Shown here in pieces: positions 36,815 to 45,682 of a stretch of 64,000 nt of DNA (position 1 is the stretch's first letter; every line of letters starts with the position of its first letter). The notes under the pieces were generated by a model. It saw nothing but the letters and a program-made list of their open reading frames with translations. It did no database searches and was not told the DNA's origin. The stretch spans positions 372,001-436,000 of the forward strand of contig NZ_AP031572.1 in the NCBI RefSeq assembly GCF_040436315.1. Direction: 5' to 3'. Source of the DNA: Synechocystis sp. LKSZ1 (GTDB lineage Bacteria; Cyanobacteriota; Cyanobacteriia; Cyanobacteriales; Microcystaceae). The translations under genes and the position numbers were made by a program.

Positions 36815-37492
36815 ATGTCCGATCTTGCTGGCCTGCTACATCAAATTCGTCAAGAAGCGGAACGCCAAGAATTCCCCCTAGACCTGCCGGTATATCAATC
36901 GGCTCGTAAGGATGCGCTGACGCCCATTCTCTACGCTGGTAATCTGAAAAGTCAGCTTTGTTTTTTTGGGCGGGACCTAGGACGTGATGAAGTTCACGCT
37001 GGCCAGCCGTTGATTGGTGCCGCTGGTACCTTGGTGCGAGAAGGCTTTTTTCAGGCTTGGTACGGCCGCAAGGCCAAGAATCGTGCTGAATTAAATAGTG
37101 TCTGTGACCGCTTGTTGCTGACCAATACCGTTCCCTACAAGCCACCGGGAAATAAGGCCTACGCCCCGGAGGTCAAGGAACGTTTTCGTCCCTTTATTGA
37201 ACAGTTGCTGGTGATCCATTGGCGGGGAAAACAGATTATTACCCTCGGTACTGAGGCCTTCAAATGGTTCACTCCCTACGGACGTAAAGGGGAGGTCAAT
37301 GACTTCTTCAGTCGAGAAGACCGGTTTTCAAGTCATTTAAATGTTACGCTGACTGCCCAAGATGAACAGGGCCTCCTTCACCAACGCCTCGTCAGCCTGA
37401 TGCCCCTGCCGCATCCTTCGCCTCTGAACCAACGTTACTACGCTCAATTTCCACAAATGTTACAAAATCGATTGAATGACGTGGCCTTTTAG
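36815..37492 (+). CDS. Uracil-DNA glycosylase superfamily protein
   Basis: A 225-residue protein with the layout of the uracil-DNA glycosylase superfamily. LCFFGRDLGRDEVHAGQPL followed by IGAAGTLVREGF is the first active-site loop (motif A), LLTNTVPYKPPGNKAY is the uracil-pocket strand, and PLPHPSPLNQRYY is the DNA-minor-groove intercalation loop (HPSP). No 4Fe-4S cysteine set is visible, so it differs from family 4. The exact family and base excised are uncertain; a role in base-excision repair is inferred. It lies 66 bp after sdhB on the same strand. Confidence 0.85.
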   Translation: MSDLAGLLHQIRQEAERQEFPLDLPVYQSARKDALTPILYAGNLKSQLCFFGRDLGRDEVHAGQPLIGAAGTLVREGFFQAWYGRKAKNRAELNSVCDRLLLTNTVPYKPPGNKAYAPEVKERFRPFIEQLLVIHWRGKQIITLGTEAFKWFTPYGRKGEVNDFFSREDRFSSHLNVTLTAQDEQGLLHQRLVSLMPLPHPSPLNQRYYAQFPQMLQNRLNDVAF

Positions 37493-38118
37493 TCGGTTGA
37501 TCAACGCCAATTCCTCCCTTCTGATAATCTGAAGTGAGCACTTTGATTAGAAATTCTAATATTAAGCGAGGGTAATGGGGATGAACCGACCCTGTTAATA
37601 GGCCTATTCTGATTATTTTTTTTAATGTTTTTAGCAAAATTTGATTAAACTTCCAGGAAATCCATTCAAACACGCAGGCCTCAAAATACATCTTCTTATC
37701 GTAGAATTACGGAGATCCGCACAGTTCTCTTGGAAAGAGGGGGTTACGCCTAAGCGGGAAAAAAGGTCATTCCATCAGGATCGCTCTCCCTCATTGGCCC
37801 CAATATGGGCTTAGAACCCTCTAGCCGAATACAGCAAATATTTAAAAACTTCTCATCTTCTTTCAAAGCAAGGGTTGATGTCAAGACAATTTTGAAAATC
37901 TTATCTATTGATGATTGATAAATAAGAAGTCACAGGATTTCTACTCAGATCAGCATGTTAGTCTGTGACAGTTCGTAAATCGCACTTTGGTTGTTAACAA
38001 CTTCTTTGTGAACCGTTCTCTGTAGTGAATTCCGATGCTAGGCCCTGGGTCTGGCGTTGTTACCCCTTTGTTCTAACCCTGTTTTCTTGGTTTGAATTCC
38101 CTACACCAACTAACACAA
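37493..38118. other. Long AT-rich intergenic region upstream of the RlpA-like gene
   Basis: About 625 bp without a supportable gene. It is more AT-rich than the flanking genes, particularly from 37800 to 38030, and probably contains the promoter of the RlpA-like gene. No tRNA, clear terminator or attachment site was seen. It could hold a small RNA or a regulatory leader, but nothing in the sequence proves it. Confidence 0.4.
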
Positions 38119-39063
38119 ATGCTTATGAAGAAATTTTTTGTTAAGGGGTTAACCCTCTCCGTTTTAACCGCGCTGAGTACCCCCCTGCTTCTCGGTAACA
38201 GCCAACAGGCTCTTTGGGCTTCTAGTCTAGAAGCCGCCACTACCTCGCCGACCATTACAACAGCGGATCCGGCACCCGCTAAAGTTCTAGACCCCCGTGC
38301 GTCTGAAAAGAACCTCACAAGTTTAGCTTCCTTTGCTCAGGCTGATGGCAGATTTGCCGTCATTCTACGTCTACGGGATATTCCCGTGATCACCTTCCTG
38401 GGGTCAACGGCCGAATTAACCGCCTTTAGCGCTGGCCAACCCCTCGTAACAACCGATAGCGCCATGGGACGTGCCCAGGCCGTAGCCAAGCAACTAGAGC
38501 AACTCGCTCAACAGCCCGATTTTGATGCCCAGGCAATTCAAGTCCGCCGTGGCCCTGGCAAAACCAACTATCAAATCAGCTATCAGCAACAGGTTTTGGT
38601 CACCCTCGATGGTCAGACCTTCCTACCGGGCCAAACCCGTAACCTTGGCCAGAATGCCCTACAAATGGCTAATCGCTTGCGTCGTCTCTTGGGGGATGCT
38701 CCTCCCTTGGCCCAAATCGCCCCAACGCAACCCCAGACGCTGGTGGGCCAGGCGGGTAGCTCAATCCGTCGCCTTAAAAGCGGGGTAGCCTCTTGGTATG
38801 GACCCGGTTTCCATGGTCGTCGGACGGCCAACGGTGAACGCTTCAATCAAAATGACCTCACAGCCGCCCATCGTAGCCTCCCCTTTGGAACTCGAGTACG
38901 GGTTACCAACCTTCGCAATGGCCAATCAGTAGTTGTCCGGATTAATGACCGGGGCCCTTTTTCCCAAGGCCGGGTAATTGACCTTTCGACCCAGGCCGCT
39001 CGCCTCATCGGAGTCCATAGCAGTGGCGTTGCTCCCGTCGCCTTGGACATCCTATCTCAATAG
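38119..39063 (+). CDS. RlpA-like double-psi beta-barrel protein, exported
   Basis: An exported cell-envelope protein of about 314 residues. The signal peptide is [20 protein letters not shown] with cleavage near the Ala-rich SQQALWASS. The C-terminal ~95 residues are the RlpA double-psi beta-barrel: [20 protein letters not shown], then [20 protein letters not shown], then [20 protein letters not shown]. The catalytic Asp-Arg-Gly-Pro (NDRGPF) and the GERF/AAH residues are intact, so lytic transglycosylase activity is plausible. The middle has no known domain. ATG 38125 is an alternative start. Its end overlaps the convergent cbiB by seven bases. Confidence 0.9.
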   Translation: MLMKKFFVKGLTLSVLTALSTPLLLGNSQQALWASSLEAATTSPTITTADPAPAKVLDPRASEKNLTSLASFAQADGRFAVILRLRDIPVITFLGSTAELTAFSAGQPLVTTDSAMGRAQAVAKQLEQLAQQPDFDAQAIQVRRGPGKTNYQISYQQQVLVTLDGQTFLPGQTRNLGQNALQMANRLRRLLGDAPPLAQIAPTQPQTLVGQAGSSIRRLKSGVASWYGPGFHGRRTANGERFNQNDLTAAHRSLPFGTRVRVTNLRNGQSVVVRINDRGPFSQGRVIDLSTQAARLIGVHSSGVAPVALDILSQ

Positions 39064-40037
39064 GCTAAGAGTAGTCGCGCTAGCGTAGCGAAACTCAACC
39101 ATAGTAACAAGCAAGTCCGACTCAGGTACAAGGCCTGGCGGACTTTTTCCGCACTAGGGAGATTTACTGGATCTCCCAGTAGGGGTTTTTCTTTAGGGAT
39201 ACCTTGATAGGTGTTCACTCCCCCTAGTTGGATGTTGAGAATAGCGGCATAGACACATTCACTCCAGCCGGAGTTGGGGCTAGGATCCTGAGGGGCATCC
39301 CGGCAACACAGGGCCAGAACTTGACGGGGCCGGCCGGACCAGAGGGCCAGCGTCAGAACCGTTAAGCGACAGGGGAACCAGGTTAAATAATCTTCAAGAC
39401 GAGCACTACACCAGCCCAAATCGGTGTAGGGTTCCCGACGATAACCCACCATCGAATCTAACGTGCTGGCGGCCTTGTAGGCCAGGGTAAGAGGCAGAGG
39501 GCCAACGCCGGGTAAACCAGCGCCAAGGATGGCATAGAACAGTGGGGCGGTTGCGCCATCAACGGTATTCTCGGCAATGCTTTCTAAGGTGGCCCGTAAA
39601 ATTTCTGTTTCTGTCAGGTGCTCAGTGTCCCGGCCGACGAAATAGCTCAGTCGTTGACGTGCCAGTTCTAGATTGCCTAACGCCAGGGCCGAGAGGACGT
39701 CTTCAGCCGCCAGGGCCAAACTACGCCCGGCAAAACAACTAGCCAAGCCGATGATTTGTAGTAGTAAAGCTAGGGCAGGGGAGAATTGATCAAGGCCCCA
39801 TAGGGCTATCCACGCGAGGCCGCCGGTGCCACCAATTATAGTGACGGCAAGGACAATACCCGCTAAACGTCTTGGGCTAGGACGTCGAAACCAGCGTAGA
39901 AATAATTGACTGAGGCCCTGGATACCCCAACCAATCACCTGAACGGGATGGAGCCAGGCTTGAGGATCTGCCAACCAATAGTCCAGGCCCGCCGCCGCCA
40001 CTAATACCCCGAGGGAAGACCAATGGGCGGGAATCAT
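39057..40037 (-). CDS. cbiB: Adenosylcobinamide-phosphate synthase
   Basis: CbiB (CobD) attaches the aminopropanol arm to adenosylcobyric acid in cobalamin synthesis. The 326-residue membrane protein has the family start [21 protein letters not shown], the hydrophobic bundle [17 protein letters not shown], and the characteristic [17 protein letters not shown]-like block ([20 protein letters not shown]), [20 protein letters not shown] and LGGVNTYQG near the C-terminus. It overlaps the upstream GFA gene by four bases (ATGA) and the convergent RlpA-like gene. No cobalamin riboswitch was seen. Confidence 0.94.
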   Translation of the reverse strand: MIPAHWSSLGVLVAAAGLDYWLADPQAWLHPVQVIGWGIQGLSQLFLRWFRRPSPRRLAGIVLAVTIIGGTGGLAWIALWGLDQFSPALALLLQIIGLASCFAGRSLALAAEDVLSALALGNLELARQRLSYFVGRDTEHLTETEILRATLESIAENTVDGATAPLFYAILGAGLPGVGPLPLTLAYKAASTLDSMVGYRREPYTDLGWCSARLEDYLTWFPCRLTVLTLALWSGRPRQVLALCCRDAPQDPSPNSGWSECVYAAILNIQLGGVNTYQGIPKEKPLLGDPVNLPSAEKVRQALYLSRTCLLLWLSFATLARLLLAY

Positions 40038-40441
40038 AGCCTAGGTCTTTTTTCCCGGAGGGAGGAGATATTGTCTTCCCAGTTTTCGCCATCAAAGTCT
40101 TCAATTTCAAACTGGTCTTCTAGGGGCCCATCTAGACAATGAACATTCACATCAATTTTGTCAGGATGAGAACGGGGCGAATAAAAGGCATGAATACCAC
40201 AGAAACGGCAGAAACGGTGCTGAGCCGTGTGGGTATTGAAGGTATAGGTCGTCAGGGCATCCTGACCTTGGAGGAGGGTAAATTGGGCCGGCGCCACAAT
40301 CAGATGTAAAAATCCTTTTTTACGACAAATCGAGCAATTGCAACGGATGGCCCGATGCTCTGAAATGGTGACTTGAAAACGCACTGCTCCACAATGACAG
40401 CCTCCGAAGTAGGTATGGCTCTGGGTCTGGCAATTATTCAT
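40034..40441 (-). CDS. GFA-family zinc protein (CENP-V/GFA domain)
   Basis: A 135-residue protein with the GFA fold. Conserved zinc ligands appear as GGCHCGAVRF, CNCSICRKKGF and FCRFCGIHAFY, a CxC...CxxC...CxxC pattern. The best-known member is the glutathione-dependent formaldehyde-activating enzyme, but most members have no proven substrate, so the chemistry is not assigned. It overlaps cbiB by four bases and is followed upstream by an Rrf2-type regulator on the same strand, so the three may form an operon. Confidence 0.9.
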   Translation of the reverse strand: MNNCQTQSHTYFGGCHCGAVRFQVTISEHRAIRCNCSICRKKGFLHLIVAPAQFTLLQGQDALTTYTFNTHTAQHRFCRFCGIHAFYSPRSHPDKIDVNVHCLDGPLEDQFEIEDFDGENWEDNISSLREKRPRL

Positions 40442-40450
40442 AGATTTTCC

Positions 40451-40894
40451 CTAAATGATGAAGTTAGCTTTCTCTCCCTGGGCCGCTTGCCAGCTGCGGG
40501 CATCATAATATAAATCGGCCAGAGTAATTGTGTAGAGCGCTTTCATGAATTTAAGGTGAAGCTGTTGCCAAAGGCTATGGGTCACCCAATCTTCTGCCTG
40601 ACTTTCATGGGCAGGGGTCTGGGGAAACGGCTCTATCGTTTCGCCAACGGCCTCTAGAATCTGTCCCACGGAAATCTGCTGGGGAGGGTAGGCAAGCTGG
40701 TAACCCCCTTGAACTCCCCGTAGGGCCTGGACTAAACCAGCCCGCCGCATTTCTATCAGTAACTTTTCCAAATAAGGGGCGGGTAAATCTTGGCGCTCGG
40801 CAATGGCTTTGACGGAGGTCGGCCCATAGTTGGGCTGTAGACTCAGATCCAGTAGCGCCTTGACACTATAGTGACTTTTTGTAGTTAATTTCAT
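40451..40894 (-). CDS. Rrf2-family transcriptional regulator
   Basis: A 147-residue winged-helix regulator of the Rrf2/IscR group. MKLTTKSHYSVKALLDLSLQ, SVKAIAERQDLPAPYLEKLL and AGLVQALRGVQGGYQLAYPP are the DNA-binding and wing motifs. The three Cys that bind the iron-sulfur cluster in IscR and NsrR are absent (no Cys in the protein), so it is not an orthodox cluster sensor. The frame runs to 40963, but ATG 40894 with GGAA upstream is the family start. It is the first gene of the possible Rrf2-GFA-cbiB unit, nine bases from the GFA gene. Confidence 0.93.
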   Translation of the reverse strand: MKLTTKSHYSVKALLDLSLQPNYGPTSVKAIAERQDLPAPYLEKLLIEMRRAGLVQALRGVQGGYQLAYPPQQISVGQILEAVGETIEPFPQTPAHESQAEDWVTHSLWQQLHLKFMKALYTITLADLYYDARSWQAAQGEKANFII

Positions 40895-41128
40895 GCTTTT
40901 AATTTCCGGCAGGCCCTGGTCAGCATTATCTCCAGCGAAGTAGAAGTTAGGAAGACAGACCACAGACTTTGTTTTAAAATTTTAGGGATGACGCAATCAT
41001 TATTGCTGACGCCGTGTAAGATAGAAAAGTAGAGAAACCAAGGAAGATCATAAGCTTTTTGAGTGGTGTTCCGATGACCTCTCTATCCTAGCAATCTAGC
41101 AAACTAAAATTACTCAACGGCAATATTA

Positions 41129-41521
41129 ATGGCTAAAACAATCACTGTGACTAAACCCCTGACTGGCTTTGAGTTACTGGAAAAAGTCAGAGAACTAGGC
41201 ACCTTAAGCAAAGAAGAAAAAGCTAAGGCCTGTGGCTATATCACCATCACAAAAAGGGGAGTTCCTCGGGTCAATATGATGAAATTTCTCAATGCCTTAA
41301 TTGATGCTGAGGGCATTGAATTAGATAGCACTCTGGGCGGTCAGGGCCGGGGCGGCCGCTCAGCCAGTTACCGCATTAGTGTCCAATCCAACGGCAATTT
41401 GTTAATTGGTTCTGCTTACACTAAAAAGATGAATCTGGTACCGGGGGATGAATTTGAAATTACGCTGGGACGTAAACATATTCATCTGAAACAGGTCGGG
41501 GCTACCGACGACGAGGAGTAA
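41129..41521 (+). CDS. Cyanobacterial AbrB-family transcriptional regulator (cyAbrB1-like)
   Basis: A 130-residue paralogue of the regulator at 34908. It has the same layout: an N-terminal KPLTGFELLEKVRELGTLSK and KACGYITITKRGVPRVNMMK, then a C-terminal AbrB domain SYRISVQSNGNLLIGSAYTK and GDEFEITLGRKHIHLKQVGA. The first clade (CalA / Sll0359) is essential in several species; assignment here rests on the pattern KEEKAKACG and is tentative. It precedes the prepilin peptidase gene by 21 bp. A short acidic tail (DDEE) is shared with the paralogue. Confidence 0.9.
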   Translation: MAKTITVTKPLTGFELLEKVRELGTLSKEEKAKACGYITITKRGVPRVNMMKFLNALIDAEGIELDSTLGGQGRGGRSASYRISVQSNGNLLIGSAYTKKMNLVPGDEFEITLGRKHIHLKQVGATDDEE

Positions 41522-41542
41522 ACCAACCTCCTCCCATCGGTT

Positions 41543-42352
41543 ATGGCATCATTACTAGACTACGTTGCCTTTGCCTTGGTGCTTGCCTTGGGTTGTGCCA
41601 TTGGCAGTTTTTTAAACGTAGTGGTTTATCGTTTACCAGCCGGTCTTTCCCTACTCTATCCCCCCTCCCGTTGTCCCCGTTGCCTCCATCGCTTAGGTAA
41701 AACCGAAAATGTCCCTGTCCTGGGGTGGCTCTGGCTTCGAGGACAGTGTCGTTGGTGTCGGACGGCAATTTCCCCCCGCTATCCTCTGGTAGAAGCTCTG
41801 ACGGGAGGCCTTTTTATGCTGATTTTTGGGTATTTTGGCTGGACTTGGCAAACCCCTGGCTACTGGCTCTTAACCAGTTTCCTGATTGTATTGACGCTAA
41901 TCGATTGGGATACGATGACCCTACCCAGTGTATTAACGAAGTCGGGACTCGTGCTGGGTATTGTCTTTCAGACTAGTTGGGGCTGGTTCCAGGGCCAAGG
42001 CTTAGAGGGCTTCTGGCAGGCAATCCTTGGTGCCCTTGTCGGTTTATGGCTGTTTGATGGCATTCGTCTGGGGGGGACGCTATGCCTCAACCAGGAGGCG
42101 ATGGGAGATGGCGACCCAAAACTTGCCGCGATGCTGGGGGCCTGGCTGGGTTGGCCCCTCCTGCTGGTCGCCAGTTTTTTGGCCTGTGTTTCGGGGGCCC
42201 TGGCCGGTGGTCTGGGGATGGCCAGTGGCTGGCTGAAGTGGCGCCAAGGTTTTCCCTTCGGCCCCTTTTTAGCCTTGGGGGGTCTGGGCAGTTTACTCTG
42301 GGGAGCACAACTGCTACAGCTATATCGCCAGGTTTTTCTACTACCCCTATGA
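41543..42352 (+). CDS. pilD: Prepilin peptidase / N-methyltransferase
   Basis: PilD (A24 aspartyl protease) cleaves prepilin leader peptides and N-methylates the mature end. The 269-residue membrane protein has the N-terminal methylase loop with [13 protein letters not shown], the paired Cys motifs CPRC and CRWC, the first catalytic Asp in [16 protein letters not shown] and the second in the GxGD motif [14 protein letters not shown]. All key residues are intact. It is required for type IV pili and competence. It starts 21 bp after the cyAbrB1-like regulator, on the same strand. Confidence 0.96.
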   Translation: MASLLDYVAFALVLALGCAIGSFLNVVVYRLPAGLSLLYPPSRCPRCLHRLGKTENVPVLGWLWLRGQCRWCRTAISPRYPLVEALTGGLFMLIFGYFGWTWQTPGYWLLTSFLIVLTLIDWDTMTLPSVLTKSGLVLGIVFQTSWGWFQGQGLEGFWQAILGALVGLWLFDGIRLGGTLCLNQEAMGDGDPKLAAMLGAWLGWPLLLVASFLACVSGALAGGLGMASGWLKWRQGFPFGPFLALGGLGSLLWGAQLLQLYRQVFLLPL

Positions 42353-42439
42353 GCCTAGGATAACTGTCCAGGGATAGAGGAATCGGCAACTGAATCAGCT
42401 AAGATCTTTGAGATCTTCCCGATGGACTTCCTCTACCTG

Positions 42440-43402
42440 ATGTCTTCTCGTAAGCTTAATTTTTTGAGTGCCGTTGGCCTCACCGTGGCTATCACACTTT
42501 TTTTTCACCAAGCCTGGGTTGCCGCCCAACCCTTGCCTCCCGCCGTCTCTACGGGCCTTTCTCCCCAGATAGATTGGTTCCAGGCCATTATTTTAGGAGT
42601 CGTACAGGGCCTAACGGAATTTCTTCCCATCAGTAGCACCGCTCACCTGAAGGTCATTCCTATTGCTCTCGGTTGGGGAGATCCTGGTGTAGCTTATACC
42701 GCTGTCATTCAGTTGGGAAGTATTGTGGCGGTTATCGGTTACTTCTGGGCCGATTTAAGCCAAATTAGTCGGGGTATGGTGAAAGCAATCCAAACTCAGC
42801 AATACGATTCCCTCGAATTTAAGCTGGCCCTCGGCATTGGTATCGGCACTCTCCCCATTGTCATTGACGGTCTACTACTGAAGCTTTTTGTACCGGATTT
42901 TGATAACTCCCCCCTACGGAGTTTAACCACTATTGCGTTGGCTTCGATTGTCATGGCTTTATTATTGGCCCTGGCTGAAAAAGTCGGTTCCCATCGTCGT
43001 CCCTTCAAACGATTACGCTGGCAGGATGGCCTGGTCATGGGTTTGGCCCAATCGTTAGCCCTAATTCCTGGGGTCTCCCGCTCTGGCTCTACCCTAACAG
43101 CGGGTCTGTTTATTAATCTAGAACGGGCCGCGGCCGCCCGTTTTTCTTTTCTGCTAGGGATTCCAGCTATCGTGCTCGCAGGGCTGGTGGAATTACGAGA
43201 CGTGCTGAAAACTGGAATTTCCAGTGAAGTTCTTTTCCCCTTGGTGATTGGGGTGATTTCCGCCACGATCTTTTCCTATCTGGCCATTGCCTGGTTAATT
43301 CAGTTCTTGCAAAAACGAAGTACTTGGGTGTTCGTTTGGTATCGTCTCGTCTTTGGTGTCGTCATTCTCTTGTTTGTTGGTTTTAATCGTGCTCCGGCCT
43401 AA
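42440..43402 (+). CDS. uppP: Undecaprenyl-diphosphatase (BacA/UppP)
   Basis: UppP dephosphorylates undecaprenyl diphosphate to recycle the lipid carrier for peptidoglycan and other polymers. The catalytic motifs are VVQGLTEFLPISSTAHLKV and PGVSRSGSTLTAGLFINLE. The protein is about 320 residues against 273 in E. coli, because of an N-terminal extension that looks like a signal or extra helix (KLNFLSAVGLTVAITLFF). The frame starts at ATG 42422; ATG 42440 (MSSRKLNF) is also possible. A PAP2 phosphatase gene begins four bases after its stop. Confidence 0.93.
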   Translation: MSSRKLNFLSAVGLTVAITLFFHQAWVAAQPLPPAVSTGLSPQIDWFQAIILGVVQGLTEFLPISSTAHLKVIPIALGWGDPGVAYTAVIQLGSIVAVIGYFWADLSQISRGMVKAIQTQQYDSLEFKLALGIGIGTLPIVIDGLLLKLFVPDFDNSPLRSLTTIALASIVMALLLALAEKVGSHRRPFKRLRWQDGLVMGLAQSLALIPGVSRSGSTLTAGLFINLERAAAARFSFLLGIPAIVLAGLVELRDVLKTGISSEVLFPLVIGVISATIFSYLAIAWLIQFLQKRSTWVFVWYRLVFGVVILLFVGFNRAPA

Positions 43403-43406
43403 GCCT

Positions 43407-44132
43407 ATGCCTCCTGTCTCTCAACCTCTCCCCTGGCGTAAAGCAGTGGGTAAGTTTCCTCTAATTCTTTGTGTAGCTATTGTGGTTCTAATCGCAACGG
43501 TAGGGCCCCAATTCCACGGTGATCGAGAAATAGCCTTCGATATTGCCTTTTTAAAATGGCTTCATCAAATCATTCCGGATAGCTTTGCCCCCTTTTTTCG
43601 TTTGACCTATAAAGGAACCGGCATTGCCTTAACCGCAGTGCTAGTGGCCCTGAGCCTTGGTATCTTGCTCTGGAAGCGTCGTTGGCTTGAAGCCCAGTAT
43701 TTGGCAATGGGCACCCTCGGCATTTTGATTATTGTCGATCAGATCCTCAAACCGCTTTTTAACCGTCGTCGTCCCTTGGAAAGCCTAGTAGAAGTGGATG
43801 GCCGCAGTTTTCCCAGTGGCCATGCCACCGGTAACGTAGTCTTTTACTTTTACATCGCTACCTTACTCGCCACCCATTTTCCCCAATACCGTCGCTATAT
43901 CTTTCTTGGGGCTACAGTTTGGGTCGGGTTGATTGGCCTCAGTAGTATGTACTGTCGAGTCCATTGGGCCAGCGATATTATGGCAGGCTATGCGGTGGGT
44001 TATGTCTGGTTGACAGTGACCTTAGCCTGTTTGAAGCGGGCTGATCCAGATACCTACTATTACGGCTACTACGGCAAGCCGGTTCCCCGGACCCAGAAGC
44101 CGTCCCTAGAACTGCCTCCAACTGAGCATTAA
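43407..44132 (+). CDS. PAP2-family phosphatase, membrane
   Basis: A 241-residue lipid phosphatase. Motif 1 is KPLFNRRRPLE (KxxxxxxRP), motif 2 is PSGHATG, motif 3 is CRVHWASDIMAG with the catalytic His. Five or six membrane helices surround these loops. PAP2 enzymes release phosphate from lipid phosphates or pyrophosphates, so an overlap of role with UppP, encoded four bases upstream, is plausible. The longest frame begins at 43353 inside uppP; ATG 43407 is the likely start. The C-terminal tail has a Tyr-rich stretch. Confidence 0.93.
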   Translation: MPPVSQPLPWRKAVGKFPLILCVAIVVLIATVGPQFHGDREIAFDIAFLKWLHQIIPDSFAPFFRLTYKGTGIALTAVLVALSLGILLWKRRWLEAQYLAMGTLGILIIVDQILKPLFNRRRPLESLVEVDGRSFPSGHATGNVVFYFYIATLLATHFPQYRRYIFLGATVWVGLIGLSSMYCRVHWASDIMAGYAVGYVWLTVTLACLKRADPDTYYYGYYGKPVPRTQKPSLELPPTEH

Positions 44133-44203
44133 AAAAGCACCCCTAAGGATGCCCGTTCAGAAAGAGAGATGCAACTCCCCCATTGCAATGCCAAGTTTGC
44201 CAC

Positions 44204-44341
44204 TTATTTAAAACCAACGGCGGCTTGCCAAACAAAGGCGAGGGCTAAGAAGAACAGAGGGATGATCGGTAACACATCCACAAGGGGGTCAAAGATTTGA
44301 TAGGCTTCTGGTAATTTGGCGAATAATAATAGGGTTTCCAT
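44204..44341 (-). CDS. psbK: Photosystem II reaction centre protein K
   Basis: A 45-residue membrane protein found in the gap by reading the minus strand. It starts [20 protein letters not shown], then [20 protein letters not shown] and ends AVGFK. The mature PsbK begins at KLPEAY after an N-terminal leader, as in other cyanobacteria, and the single membrane helix ends in the invariant [10 protein letters not shown]. PsbK binds near CP43 and stabilises PSII dimers. It is isolated from other psb genes. Confidence 0.97.
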   Translation of the reverse strand: METLLLFAKLPEAYQIFDPLVDVLPIIPLFFLALAFVWQAAVGFK

Positions 44342-44527
44342 TGCTTGAATTCTCTTATCAACAGACGACATTAGCTCTAGATCCTAGCATGAGTTGCCTC
44401 GAAGTTCCTGCTTGATCTCTTTCCCGGTGGGGTGTCCAAGGCCTTCCTGAACGGGCTACTATCGAAACGGCCCAGCGTAGAGGATTAGCCCTCTTCAAGT
44501 CTTTTGTTAGGTATTGTTAGGTACTGA

Positions 44528-45136
44528 ATGATTAAACACCTATTCACTCGGCTCCACACGAGTCACCGCCTGCAATGTCTGGGGGCGGCCCTCTTGACCG
44601 GCCTGGTGTTGAGTTGTAGTTCTTGGAATCCCCTCGGTTTGGCCCAAGGCCAGGTTCAAATTGAACAAATTAGACAAACGCCAGAACCCCGTACCGTCCA
44701 AATTCAGGGAACAGTAACCAAGCTAGCTCCTTTTCTTCAGGGGGGGGCCTACCAACTCCAGGATGCGACGGGGAGTATCTGGGTGAAAACAGACCGCCCC
44801 TTACCCAAGTCTGGCGAGAATTTAGTGGTGACGGGCCAAGTTAATCGCCAGGTAGTCACAGTGGATCAGACCCAATGGGATGAAGTTTATCTCCAGGAAG
44901 TGACCTATAGTGGTGCCACGGCTCCACAACCAAGCCCTCTACCGTCCCCCTCTCCCCAGCCAATCAATTCTCCTAGCATTGCTCCCGTCCCGTCTCCTGT
45001 CCCAGCGGTTTCTAGTACCTCTCCTTCACCGCCGCCTTCGGCTTCTATTCCAGCGCCCCCCCAGCCCTCAAAGTCCCCTGCAACGCCAACGCTCAATCTC
45101 CATGAACAATTCCTTCCCCATAAACGCCTCAAATAA
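44528..45136 (+). CDS. Putative lipoprotein with OB-fold, Pro/Ser-rich tail
   Basis: A 202-residue exported protein. LTGLVLSC at about residues 23-30 is a lipobox, predicting lipidation at Cys30. Residues ~42-130 look like a small OB-fold domain, with EPRTVQIQGTVTKLAPFLQG and AYQLQDATGSIWVKT, as in bacterial OB-fold proteins. The last ~60 residues are dominated by Pro and Ser, a likely flexible spacer. Function unknown. Its 3' end overlaps the Nudix gene by 35 bp in another frame. Confidence 0.72.
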   Translation: MIKHLFTRLHTSHRLQCLGAALLTGLVLSCSSWNPLGLAQGQVQIEQIRQTPEPRTVQIQGTVTKLAPFLQGGAYQLQDATGSIWVKTDRPLPKSGENLVVTGQVNRQVVTVDQTQWDEVYLQEVTYSGATAPQPSPLPSPSPQPINSPSIAPVPSPVPAVSSTSPSPPPSASIPAPPQPSKSPATPTLNLHEQFLPHKRLK

Positions 45137-45563
45137 TGTTCCTCGGGAGGTGGCCTTGGCGATTCTTTACCAAGAAGACCGCTACCTATTGCAACTCCGC
45201 GATAATATTCCTACCATTCTTTACCCTGGCCATTGGGGCCTCTTTGGCGGCCATTTAGAGACCGGAGAAACACCCCTAGAAGCAGTAAAACGGGAAATTT
45301 GGGAAGAAATTCGCTTTTCCTTGGTGGCCCCCCAGTATTTCGATTGCTATAGTGACGAACAAGCAATCCGTCATGTGTTTGCGGCTCCCTTGACCTGTTC
45401 CTTAAACGATTTAACGCTCTTAGAAGGCTGGGACTGGGCCTTGGTCACCCCGACAGAGATCAAAACGGGCTGCATTTATTCTCCTAAGGCCCAGGGGGCC
45501 TATCCCCTCGGTCAACGACACCAACGAATCCTACTCGATTTTTGTAAGGCCGCATTAAAGTAG
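45102..45563 (+). CDS. Nudix hydrolase
   Basis: A 153-residue Nudix protein. The Nudix box is GGHLETGETPLEAVKREIWEE followed by IRFSL, matching GX5EX7REUXEEXGU apart from the last Gly. Typical substrates are nucleoside diphosphates linked to X; the specific one is unknown. The long frame starts at 44910, but the ATG at 45102 removes an implausible Arg/Leu/Pro-rich stretch that is a shadow of the preceding gene's Pro/Ser tail. It overlaps that gene by 35 bp, suggesting co-transcription. Confidence 0.88.
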   Translation: MNNSFPINASNNVPREVALAILYQEDRYLLQLRDNIPTILYPGHWGLFGGHLETGETPLEAVKREIWEEIRFSLVAPQYFDCYSDEQAIRHVFAAPLTCSLNDLTLLEGWDWALVTPTEIKTGCIYSPKAQGAYPLGQRHQRILLDFCKAALK

Positions 45564-45682
45564 TAAAAAGTAGGCATTTTACTGATGGCCCTTCTGTCCT
45601 CCCTAAAAATCTTCTTTCCGAGAAAATACGGTTCTTCCCGCCATCTCTCTGCCGAATCTACCCCTTGGTTTGCCTTCCTGCC

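Noticed and set aside
39057-40100. Cobalamin riboswitch near cbiB
   Set aside because: The upstream gene overlaps cbiB, leaving no leader; no cobalamin-box pattern was seen upstream of the Rrf2 gene.
42796-43266. 156-codon minus-strand open frame
   Set aside because: Antisense to uppP; composition is a mirror of the real gene.
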